Of a stretch of 64,000 nt of DNA, positions 48,697 through 58,664 are shown piece by piece (the first letter of the stretch is position 1; each line of letters begins with the position of its first letter). The position numbers and the translations under genes were made by a program. The notes below the pieces were generated by a model. That model saw only the letters and a list, made by a program, of their open reading frames with translations. It searched no databases and was not told the DNA's origin. The DNA is from Pardosa pseudoannulata. Lineage: Eukaryota > Arthropoda > Arachnida > Araneae > Lycosidae. Location: positions 119,452,969 to 119,516,968 of the forward strand of contig CM063502.1 of the NCBI GenBank assembly GCA_032207245.1, in the 5' to 3' direction.

Positions 48697-51600
48697 CTGT
48701 GATAAAAGAGAAAACTATTAGAAAACAGTTTTCAACATGAAGTTAAATAGGAATGTTTCATAAATAACAATATTCAAAAAGCTAAGAGTTAATAACACAA
48801 TTTTATCTCAATGAAAAGAACATTTTATAGCAAATTTTGAAGTACTTTAATTTCCTAGTAAGAAAATATTTACGCCATTCTTTAGGAGTAAAAAATATCG
48901 GTTTGAAATGAAGGAAACCATTCAGTGAAAAATTTAAATTTTATCAGTAGATTTTACTCTGGATTTTTATTTTTTTTTATTCTTTCGATTTTAAAATAGA
49001 GCAATGAAATATTCATACAGGAACTAAAAGAGGAAAAGAGATATTGAAAAATCTCCCAAGTCAAATAAGCTGAGAAACCAAATAAATCAAAGTAAAAAAG
49101 ATTCATAAGATAAATATAGTGACTTTCAAAAATATATTCAATAAAAGATGCTGCTAAACATATCACGCATTTGCTTATTTCATATTTTTTTTTTCGAAAA
49201 AATAGTTGGAAGATTTTTCACTTAACTGAGAAAATGACGAAAATATCTAGTAAGAATTTGATTCATTATTTTTCAGTAACTTAGGTTATAGGTTGGTTTG
49301 CTATGATCTACTTTTTAGCTACAAGAGGGTTAATGAGACCGGGACCTACTACTTATGGTCAATTCCGAACAGCTACAAACATCTATGCCAGAAGTGGAAT
49401 TCGAACTCATAGAGCAATGCCATACGTGTTCGGTATACTGCTAAGAAGATGAACTGGATGAATATGAGAATAATTTTGGCTCTATGTTTTTGAGTAATAT
49501 TCTCTAGTTTTCATGAGCATTAATTTTTAGACAATTTATTATTATTTTATTATAATAAGGCTCATAACTGCACTAAATTCCCGTCCTACTAGATAGGAAG
49601 TCTGGAAACTGCTTCTGCATAGGGACCCATAACGTTGCACATAAAATCAGCATCTGTTTTTGTAACTAAAACAAAGAAATAATTAGAATAAAATTTAAAT
49701 TAAAGAATAAAAGAATAAAATTTGTATCATCCTTGATCATACTGTTCTTCATTTATGAATAATTGAATAAGTTCTTCCTGTATCAGTATAGATTCGCCTG
49801 AATTTGTGAATTAATTGCAAAAGTTTCCAACAAAGTATTGGAGATAACCAAGTAAAGAAAGTCTTGAAATGTTTATCTGAAGTCAGAATAAAAAGTCGCT
49901 AAATGTTATTAATAAACAAGCAAATCTTCATCACCTTTTATATGAACAGCCAAAAAGTTGGTTTCCAATTTATTTATTGATATTGTTTTTAGGTTTCGTA
50001 GAAACGAAATCTACTCACAGTAATTTTACTTTAGATTAAACTTTTCGTGGACTGCCATACTTTGACCACGCACCCACAGATTAATTTTTATGTACTATGA
50101 AACCATCAGCGGTTGAACGGACCCCTAGGGGTCCGTTGATAGAGATTAAAGGCAAATACGTCCATAATATGAATTTGATTTTGATACGTCATTAAAGTTT
50201 GGACATGATTTTGCTATTCCCTTATAGGAAGTAATATTGGCAGCCTATATTAATTTAATTTTGAAACGTCATTAAAATTTGAACATGTTTTTGCTATTAC
50301 CTTATAGGAAGTAATATTGGCGACCTACATGGTGAATTCACAATAATTTGCCCAATATATTTGTGGTTTAGAATTAATGGACATCAGAATGCAAATGCTA
50401 TGGAATCTTTAACCCTCCGAGTGGAACACACCGGGGGAAAAAAAGGTCTATAAAAATACGCTAAAGTTTTATTGTGTCAGTTACCAAAGTGTTCTATGAT
50501 TTTTTACTTCACCCTTTGCCCCACCCTCGTTATTGTCTCATTACTTCCGGTTATAAATATATATATAAATAGACATTATTGATTGTTAATTTTTAATACA
50601 CATAAAGCTCGTCAAGTCTCGAAGATCATCACATAAGAAATAACGTATTCTAAAAGTACGAATAATTTTTTTTTGAGAATTATTTATATTTTTTCTAATG
50701 TCATCCAAGATATTTCAGTGGTGCAATTAGAGATATATATGTTGCCGCAAACGAAATACTTCGAAATAGAGATTGACAAAGCCATGAGAAGCTATCAGCG
50801 TCTTTGTTCCTCAGAGAGTAGGGGTGCATCCCTCAATAAATATCAGTCAAAGAGGGGTGCAGTTCCTAAACAATCGACCTGACCCTCCTACCTCATAATT
50901 TCATGGGGGAAAAGCACTGTCAGAAATGTACAATACATTTATTTTTGGAACATTTTTGGGGGTTGAAAATTGTCTGTGACAGCTGGCGGAATTGTACGTG
51001 CAAACCGCTTAGAGGGTTAAAAACCAAATAAACGCTTTTTTAGAATCTAGTTGCACTGATTGAGAGTCGTATTATCACTTTTATTTAACAGATTGTAACT
51101 GAACTAAACAAAACATTCTTTTTTCACAGAACTTTATAAATGGTTAAATAAGCAAATAATGAAATATTTTACTGAATAACTTACTAAAACATCTCTTTGG
51201 ATGATGAATGGGGGAAAAATGAATTCTAATCAGTTTTAAGGGTGTAAAGTATGAAACGCTTCGTTAAAAAACTGTATTGCCTTCAAAACAGTGAGAAAAT
51301 TTAGTAAAAAAGTAATCAATTTTGTAATTTCTTAACCTTGTACGCTTTAATGCTGAGTCGCTTTGCGTGCTTATCTCAAATGGACACAAATCACAACATA
51401 GAAATAAACTGTTCAGTTGTATGACTGCGTCTAGCTAATAGATGTTTCACAAGATAATTCTTTATTTTTTCTAGGATGGATTGTCAGCAAAACTGTTATT
51501 GCATACATACTGTCAAGATACACTTCATCCAGCTGGTCCCATATCTTTCCCCATGTAGCTTCGGGCACTGACTTCAATTTATTTCCTGCGACATTAATGG

Positions 51601-54600
51601 AATTGAGAGCTGGCATATCTTCGAACATATCTTCAGGAAGCTCTGTGATACCATTGAAGCTAAATAAAGTTTGCAAAGAGGATAAATATTACTACTCAAA
51701 GTGGTAAATAAAGGTTTAAAATGCTTATTATTATTAAAAGTGCAGAACTAAGGATTTTCAATTTGTTTTATCAATTTTAATTGTCTAGTATCAAAATAGT
51801 TTATCTTATATAAACTCTATTAAAATTTTACAGGCTTAGGTTTTCCTTTTATTTGAACGAGCTCAAAGTAAAATATTTAGATTTTATAGGAAAATGATTT
51901 CTACTAATTTGAATAATATTTTACTGGAAGTAAATATGTTATTCTAAATATTCCTCAAAACGACATTTTTATTACTTAAATTTTTTTCTTTAAAAGCTTT
52001 TCTTACGTGGCAGTTCTAAAATTCAAATGTGGTCCTCTATTATTTTAAGACTAGGAAATTAACCGTCGTGGTATTACAGGTACAAATTACCTCTTCATAC
52101 AAAAGATTTCCGTATTTGAATTGACATGTTTAAATTGATATACACCGAACTGCCATTACACTTCTGCGTTCGCTCTCCAGCGGAAAGCCGGGCACTTTAG
52201 AGGGGGCTGGCCGGGTGGGGTGGCGCAATACTTGCAATCTGCCAACTATCGCCGGGACAAGCCTGGAGGGCCTCACGGCCATATGGTCCCAGATTGGTGC
52301 TAGATTGACCACCGTATTACTAACATGTTGGACCACCTTTAGTACTCAAAACCACCAGCACTCGGCATGGCATTGACTCCATAAGGTGCTGATAGATAGT
52401 CTGAGGTAACTGGTAACAAGCGCTCACTAACTGGTCCTGTAATTCCAGCACATTGCGAGGAGGTATCGTGGCAACACTAATTTGGTTTTCAAAGTGGGAC
52501 CACAAATGCTCTATTAGATTAATGTCCGGTGAATTTCTACATGACTTGAAAGTCACTGGAATGTTCCTCGAATCAACTTCAACTTTGTTCCGTTCTTCTA
52601 AGGTCCAATTCTTATGTTTCTTGGCCCCATTGCAGACGCAGTTGGAGATGATGTGTCGTCAGTGCAGGGACATGCTTTGGCTTCCGTCTGCGTAGGCCCA
52701 AACGCAGCAATGTATGCTGCACAGCGTGTTGAGAAACACTGTTTGGGTTGCCACTGTTATAGATGATGGGGATTTCGGCTGTTGTAGCTCTTCGGTCACG
52801 GCAAACAATGCGTAGCAATCTCTGCTCTTCTCTGGAATCAATGCGAAGTGGACAATACACCGCTGGCAGTCGACTTTTCGTTTCACCATCCATACACCAC
52901 TTTCGATATGTGATCACAACAACTGTATGTGAACAGCCCACTAAACACTTCACTTCTGATGTTGATGCTCCCAGTCGCCGAGCCATAATGATTTGATCTT
53001 TATCGAAGTCCGATAAATCAGCTGTTTTTCCCATTATGTTGCTAATAGCGCTATGTTTGGAAGACAATGTATAGCCACTTTATATGCTCCAACATCAGCC
53101 GCGAACTCGCAATGGTTTTGTCCCTGGGAGGGCCCATTTTTATAAAGGTAGGTCAGTCATGATGTACTTGTTCTTCGGTGTATATACAAGAGAAATGTTT
53201 AACACTGAATGAAAGCGAATAAAATAAACATATATTTTATGACAGGAAATAACTGTTTTATTTACTTATTATTTACATATTACCTCTTGGTAAACGACAT
53301 TCCGTGTGAAATATATTTATTTGCTTCAAATACTTCTTACATTTACCGATTCATTACTAACTCCGGATCAAAACCCCAATGTTAACAAAAGTCGAAATTT
53401 TCAAGTTTTAAATTATTCACTAAACAGTTAACAATAAATGAAAACATAAAATCAATTTTAATTATTCGATATTACTAGATAATATCTGACTAATGCAATT
53501 TTGAAGAGCAGGGATCACCCGGAATCGTAATCGGATCACACATATGAACTATTACATTAGTAATAAGTATAACAGTCCTTTTATAACTATAATGAGAAAT
53601 GCTCTCCAAAACGAAGTTTCTGGGCTAAAGATGTATGTAGCCGGTTTTTAACTTGGACCCATCTAATAATCTCTTAAGCCATAACCACCCATTCAAGCAT
53701 TTCCAACATTTGGCATCATTTTCATCTGATTTGCGAGTATAAAAACTCAACCGAAACAAATCTACCATATTCCTAGTATATCGTGTCATAAAGGCATTCG
53801 GGTAAAAGATTCTCTGAATAACAATTAGAAAAGTTGTAATTCGTAAAAATCGTAAACAATGGAAAATGCTAGGTAAACACGTTAAATTTCACTTCACTCA
53901 AAAGCAAAGCCTCGAAAACAGTCTGATTTAAATTCTGTGTTTCGAGATCTTACTCTAGGAATTGGATAGTTTTAACATTTTTTAGAAACTCAAAGTTTGT
54001 AGGATATTTAGACGCTTTTTATTTTTCACTTTAAAACTTTCAACTACTTCAGATATAAATTAAATACCATAAATACAAAATGTAATTAAATTAACGGGGT
54101 AATTAAATAATAAAATGTTATATTTCAATGATATGATAAGCGTATATTGTATAATGCCCACATTGAAGGAACATTAAAACTCTAAAACGTAGTAAACATG
54201 GGTAGTTTAAAGCCTAAGAAAGCATATTCTCAAAAAATATTTAAGAACTCTAATGCAGTACTCATATTTTGAGTTTCTTTGGAAAGTTATCTTTTAAACC
54301 CAAGATCCCTAACTTAATTCACCGCCAACGGAAATCCTTAAAAATACTATTTATTGTTTAATCAGAAAGTAATTTTATTAACCTATAAGTCAAAGTGTTT
54401 GTTAGATTTAAAAATTTTTATTTTAAAATATTTTCACAACTAATGTGTTTAAGAATAATAAAAGTAGGTAACAAATAAATCACTACTTACCTTGTTTCTA
54501 AATATCTTAGCTTTGTGGCAGGTCTAGGAAACATGGATCTCGAAATTTTTCCGAATCTATTGTCGCCTAACATAATTAGTTCTAAATTCTCTAATGAAGC

Positions 54601-55155
54601 AAACGCCCGATCTCCCAATTCTTCAATGTCATTTGCTTCCAACATTAGCAGTCGTAATGGTGCAGGTCCCCCTTCAAACCAGTCATTTCCAAGTCTCTTA
54701 ATATCATTTGCCTCAAATATTAATTCCTGGAGTTTATTCAAATGACCAAGACGGAATGACTCCAGATCTTTCCTTCTTTTATCTACGCATGCATAAACAT
54801 ATACATTTTTCAAGGTGTTTTCTAATCCGGTAAAAGGTCTGTCTCCAAAAGATCCAATTTGACAATTTTCGAAGTGGAGACCAGTAGATATTTGACCCTT
54901 GAAAAAATCGGACGGAATATCCCCTAAGCGGGATTTCCAAAATGCATAAGACACATTTAAACCTTTTGTATTCTTAAGGACGGGATATAACCTGTCAACT
55001 CCGTGAACACCTGTGCACCCAATTGATGTAAAGTAGTGGTCATTTGTACATTGGCATGGATATATATCTTCTCTTGGTGGGCATTCAGGCCCCTCAGCAA
55101 TTACTAGGCAGACTAATCCAAGAAATATTTTTCCGAAGACCAAATACTGCAGCAT
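48557..55155 (-). CDS. LRR-3: secreted leucine-rich-repeat protein, 3 coding exons
   Basis: The exons are 55155-54491, 51659-51511 and 48696-48557 (665+149+140 bp), giving 317 residues. The start is the Met of MLQYLVFGKIF. Two codons further upstream a CTATTTACCAG acceptor interrupts the longer frame (Met at 55176). Cys25, 34, 36 and 47 keep the cap spacing (CPPREDIYPCQC). LRRs of the form LRLLMLEANDIEELGDRAF follow, then RNVGFECDEKIKWI and GDC as the C-terminal cap. One sequon (NVS) is visible; the NST of LRR-1 and LRR-2 is replaced by NCQ. Intron 1 is 2.8 kb, against 1.0-1.4 kb in the paralogues, and holds a Tc1 element. Intron 2 holds a piggyBac-type MITE. It looks the most diverged of the three by cap and LRR sequence. 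The biochemical role is unknown. Confidence 0.84.
49291..49437 (-). mobile_element. tRNA-derived SINE, diverged
   Basis: In plus orientation it reads GGTTAATGAGACCGGGACCT, CAATTCCGAACAGCTACAAA, CATCTATGCCAGAAGTGGAA, TTCGAAC, the reverse complement of the 20194 SINE. It lies 600 bp inside LRR-3 intron 2. Confidence 0.75.
50116..50137. repeat. Perfect 22-bp palindrome
   Basis: Arms AACGGACCCCT and AGGGGTCCGTT meet without a spacer. It is GC-rich in an AT-rich intron. Confidence 0.9.
50171..50330. repeat. Two-unit tandem repeat, 80 bp
   Basis: TTATAGGAAGTAATATTGGC and AATTTGATTTTGATACGTC-like blocks recur 80 bp apart. Confidence 0.85.
50413..51016. mobile_element. piggyBac-type MITE with TTAA target duplication
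   Basis: TTAA at 50409-50412 and 51017-51020 flank ends CCCTCCGAGTGG and (other strand) CCCTCTAAGCGGTTTGC. The latter resembles CCCTTAAGTGGTTTGC of the piggyBac at 45964. No transposase coding is present in 604 bp. Located in LRR-3 intron 2. Confidence 0.85.
51511..51659 (-). CDS. LRR-3 coding exon 2 (two LRRs)
   Basis: The acceptor is AACTTTATTTAG, a TAG instead of CAG, ending at 51660. The donor is GTATGT at 51510, slightly weaker than GTAAGT. The frame reads SFNGITELPEDMFEDMPA and a second LRR, ending in phase 1. The open frame reads on past the donor to 51431 as non-LRR sequence, which marks the exon end. Confidence 0.84.
52143..53180 (-). mobile_element. Internally deleted Tc1-like element
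   Basis: Both ends read CACCGAA next to TA, with weaker inner match. The minus strand encodes 151 residues of Tc1 N-terminus (53067-52612; DLSDFDKDQIIMARRLG, then HTLLRLGLRRRKP) and a C-terminal piece (NSPDINLIEHLW, 52530-52480). The catalytic middle is missing after WTLEERNKV. It lies in LRR-3 intron 1 and accounts for much of that intron's extra length. Confidence 0.85.
52320..53067 (-). pseudogene. Tc1 transposase pseudogene (catalytic middle deleted)
   Basis: The helix-turn-helix DNA-binding part is nearly intact and open for 151 codons. The first two catalytic Asp blocks are deleted, and only the last block (SPDINLIEHLW) is left in another frame. The N-terminal part resembles the Tc1 copy at 27703 (GK-ADLS-F---QI-MARRLG). 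Confidence 0.83.
53181..54490. other. LRR-3 intron 1 remainder, nothing recognised
   Basis: AT-rich, with no transposon ends or exon pattern seen. Confidence 0.4.
54491..55155 (-). CDS. LRR-3 coding exon 1
   Basis: This exon encodes signal peptide, cysteine cap and the first LRRs, and ends in phase 2 at donor GTAAGT (54490). The open frame stops two bases into the intron. Confidence 0.87.
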
Positions 55156-55175
55156 CTTGACCTGGTAAATAGACA

Positions 55176-56157
55176 TTAAAAGGCAATTAATTATTCAGGG
55201 ATAGTTCTTAACTCTCTAACCTATGGAAAATATTTTATTCCTATACTTCTAGAATTTAGTCTTCTAAAATTAGAAAATTCAGTGAAACAACTCTATTTGG
55301 GTTATATTCAAAATATACGTTAAAAACTTTCTTTATCTCTGTCATCTAAAAGTAAGTATTTTTAATTTTATTATAACATTAATAAAAGTGTCAATAACAT
55401 TACTGCTTATTAATTATTATCTATTTCTACCAACTGATGGTAAACTTTTATCGTAGTTTCATTTTTTGGAGGGGGGATTCTGCGATGATAAAAAAAAATA
55501 TAACAAATGTAACGTTGTTGTTTACATCTGCATTTGGCATACTTCTAGAAAATCTGACCCGTGATCCTTTTTACCCAATTACTCTAGGGTTAAAAGCCTT
55601 TCTTAATCAATACGACCGCATTAGAGGTTAATGCAGGGGTAACTTTGTAACATCTACATTTCTTCTAGCTATCATAGCATTCAGAAAGTTAAGTTGACCG
55701 GTCAAATTTAGATTATAATTTGAATATGAAATATTTTAAACTAAAGTTTTCTCCTAACTCAAGTGCTTACATACGACACTAGAAAAATTATTTTTCTCAT
55801 AAAAGAGTTTTGTTAACGAGAATTAAGGTAGTTTTTATTTTTCTATTTCATGATTTATCTTTTTGCCTTCATAAGTTGAATGACTCCTCCTTTATTTTTC
55901 AACTTTTATCTTATTCAAGGTAAAAGTCATTTCCGTACAATTAAAAAATTCGAAGGTAAAATTTTTTTCCTGTTAATATGTAGAATCTAATTAGGGCTTT
56001 AGGAAAGAGATTAAAAACGTCTAGTAACTTTAGTAACACTTTCCGTGCTTGTTAAATTCGTTAACAATATTATACTTTTAAAAAATTTAAATACTTAAGA
56101 GATTTAATAATCATAATTGCAATTTATTATTTGATAACATTTATTAAATTGGAAATC
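55176..56157. other. Upstream of LRR-3, nothing recognised
   Basis: The LRR-3 noncoding first exon and promoter should lie here or further upstream, but I cannot place them. Confidence 0.35.
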
Positions 56158-56399
56158 TAGTAAAACCTCGCTACAACAATATCCAATACAGCGATAAATT
56201 TCTCTATAACGATAATATTTTGCGGTCCCAGAAAATTTGTATACAATATAGTCTTTATGTCCTTTCGATTTGACACTATTCCTTACAACAATAAAATTCT
56301 GTAATTTGATGGCTTTCTCACGAATGATTGTTTTTTACTATACCTCTCCAATGATATTTCATTTCAAAGCTCATATATCAGGTAAAAAAAGCTGGGAGT

Positions 56400-56705
56400 A
56401 AATTTTAACAGCGGGTGATGAAGCTGTGGTTTTTGCAAGAGATAGTGGATATACTTTGTCCAAAATTTTTAATAAAACTGAAAACGATAAGGAAGAAGTT
56501 GATAATGAAAATACATCTCTCGCATTCTTCAAAAAAATGCCCTTGAAGCACTTCAATCTATTAAGCCTTTCCGAATATTTTCTTCAAGACTTTCATCCCA
56601 AACATATGACCGTTTACGTACTTTAGACTCTATTCGTACTTTGTCTATTGATTTAACACTGAAAAAATGAATAAGCAAACGAAAAATATAACGGATTTCT
56701 TTCAA
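56400..56705 (+). pseudogene. Tigger/pogo transposase C-terminal remnant
   Basis: The frame reads GDEAVVFARDSGYTLSKIF, NKTENDKEEVDNEN and LQDFHPK, then in a shifted frame MNKQTKNITDFFQ. This order is typical of the end of Tigger/pogo transposases. At least two frameshifts are present and the DDE core was not found. Confidence 0.65.
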
Positions 56706-56721
56706 TATGTAAGTTTCTCGG

Positions 56722-56883
56722 TTATTTAGTTTTTTTAGTTTGGTTTGGAGCGCTACAGTCTACTGTTTTGCAACACGAGGGCTGTCGAGACCGGAACCTA
56801 CAACTTATAGCCGATTCCAAACGGCAACGAACATCCATTCTACAGTGGAATTCGAACACACGAACTCCGGTACCGAAGGTTAG
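56722..56883 (-). mobile_element. tRNA-derived SINE, 5'-truncated, with target duplication
   Basis: AGTTTCTCGG at 56712-56721 and 56884-56893 flank it. On the minus strand it begins inside the tRNA head (CTTCGGTACCGGAGTTCG) and runs to CTCCAAACCAAACT. It interrupts the Tigger remnant and so is younger. Confidence 0.85.
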
Positions 56884-57561
56884 AGTTTCTCGGGTACCTG
56901 AATTGTACTCTATGTCTATTTTTCTAATTTGCTATACTTTTTTGCTAAAATAATTAAAAACTTTTTGCTTGCTTTTTCTATTTTTGTGTCATAAACATAT
57001 CAAACTAGCCCCCATAATTGAAGTATTTTAAATTGAAATTATATCATCCAGCGATATGATATATTCCTCTAAAGAGAAAAGTTTAGAGGGTCCCATAAGT
57101 ATTGTTGTATCTATGTAGTCTTACCTACATATACACACATATTGAGAAAGTAATGATTTACATTTTATTAACATATTGAAATACATTATTTGTTAAACAG
57201 TTATAAAATGTAATGCTAATACCCTCAAACCAAACCATTCATTTATTTGTTTCTTCGACAGTTTTTACATACTTAAAGTAAAATATTAAGTCAAAATAAT
57301 GCTACGCGTTCTTTCGTCATATTGTATCTTCTGACTAATAAGATTTATTCTTTTAGGGCTTTTGAAAATAAAAGGCCATTAGTAATGCTTTTAAAGTGAT
57401 ATTTTCAAACTTATTTGTTTCTTCGGCTCTCTTAAACATTGACAAATGGGAAAATTTTCTTAAAACTACTTTCCTGAAGACTTCTAAAGAAATTAATATT
57501 ACTTAAAAATCAATTTCCATTCTCAATTGTGTATTTGACAAAGTGTGTTTAAAAAATATTT

Positions 57562-57592
57562 CTTTTCTCTTTCTCTCTCTCTCTCTCTCTTA

Positions 57593-57640
<48 letters not shown>

Positions 57641-57696
57641 AACACACGCGCGCACGCGCACGCGCACGCACGCACGCACGCACGCACACACACACA
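57562..57696. repeat. (CT)n-(CA)n-(CG/CACG)n microsatellite
   Basis: CT repeats pass into CA and then CGCACG repeats over 135 bp. The ORF 57543-57809 is only this repeat in translation. Confidence 0.95.
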
Positions 57697-57839
57697 GGGG
57701 GGTACATAAGAGGGTTTACGGGTTTAAACACCCCCTTGAGCTCAGGCAAAATGGCAAAGATAAAAAATTTAGAAGAAATTATGCGGGCTATCATTTTTTA
57801 GAATTATGAACCCCCTTGAAAAAATTCTGAATACTCCAC

Positions 57840-57841
<2 letters not shown>

Positions 57842-57872
<31 letters not shown>
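57842..57872. repeat. (AT)n microsatellite
   Basis: About 30 bp of perfect TA repeat. Confidence 0.9.
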
Positions 57873-57877
<5 letters not shown>

Positions 57878-58155
57878 GTTCTGGTCACCGGGAAATATTG
57901 ATGACCACATTTAACATCATATATCAAATATTTATTTGAACAAAAGACAAAGAAAAGACACTAAGGAATTAAGGTAAACTAATTAAACATAAAAGGTTGG
58001 AGCAGGCACCGCCGTCTCTCAACACACTCGTCTTAGTCCAACGCCTCTATCTCACGTCTAAAGTAGGTGTACAGTCCATTCTATTCAACGTTCTATTAGT
58101 TAGGAGCGCCACCAAGCGATGCGCGTCTTAGATACATTCGTTTTTCATATATATA

Positions 58156-58664
58156 TGTAAGGAAAAGTAAACTGGATCGGGAAACTAATGTAGGCATTTT
58201 GTATAAAACCACTAAGACAACCCGAGAAAATTCTCAGGGCTTTTCAGAACTTAAGTCAAGGGCTAAAAAATCCCGAGTCGTTTTACATTCCTTTTTTTAA
58301 CCCCTAACCTAAATTGACCACTGGGGCTACAGTTTACGCCCTCAGAGAAGGAGGTCTAACGAATTATAACTCTACATTGACCCAGCAGACAATTTAGGAA
58401 ATTTCCAAACAAAAAGGAGATGCTCACTGTCGGAGGCAGATTTTCCTAGAGATTTTCCCACAGATTTTGACTGAGATGTTGACCCAGGTGTTAAGGGTCT
58501 TTTACATATAACTTCATGCTGGCTGACCCCTCAGTTTGTCCTGTCCCTATGATGAAGTGGGAACCCGTCCTCCAAAGTTATCTTAATAAAGGTCTTTAGG
58601 TTAAACGGTGTCATTTTTATGAACCATGTTTGCAACCACCCATCATGAAGTCCGTCTTATTACA
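58156..58664. mobile_element. Possible solo LTR
   Basis: It starts TGTAAGGAAAAG and ends CTTATTACA (TG...CA). It is GC-richer than its surroundings and has TTAATAAAGG at 58586, as in an LTR R region. Flanks TATA and TATG match in three of four bases. No internal retrotransposon sequence adjoins. Confidence 0.4.

Noticed and set aside
55156..55176. Longer N-terminus for LRR-3
   Set aside because: The seven extra codons cross a good acceptor (CTATTTACCAG), and the downstream Met gives a normal signal peptide.
57543..57809. 88-codon ORF
   Set aside because: It is a translation of the CT/CA/CG microsatellite (Leu-Ser and Thr-His runs).
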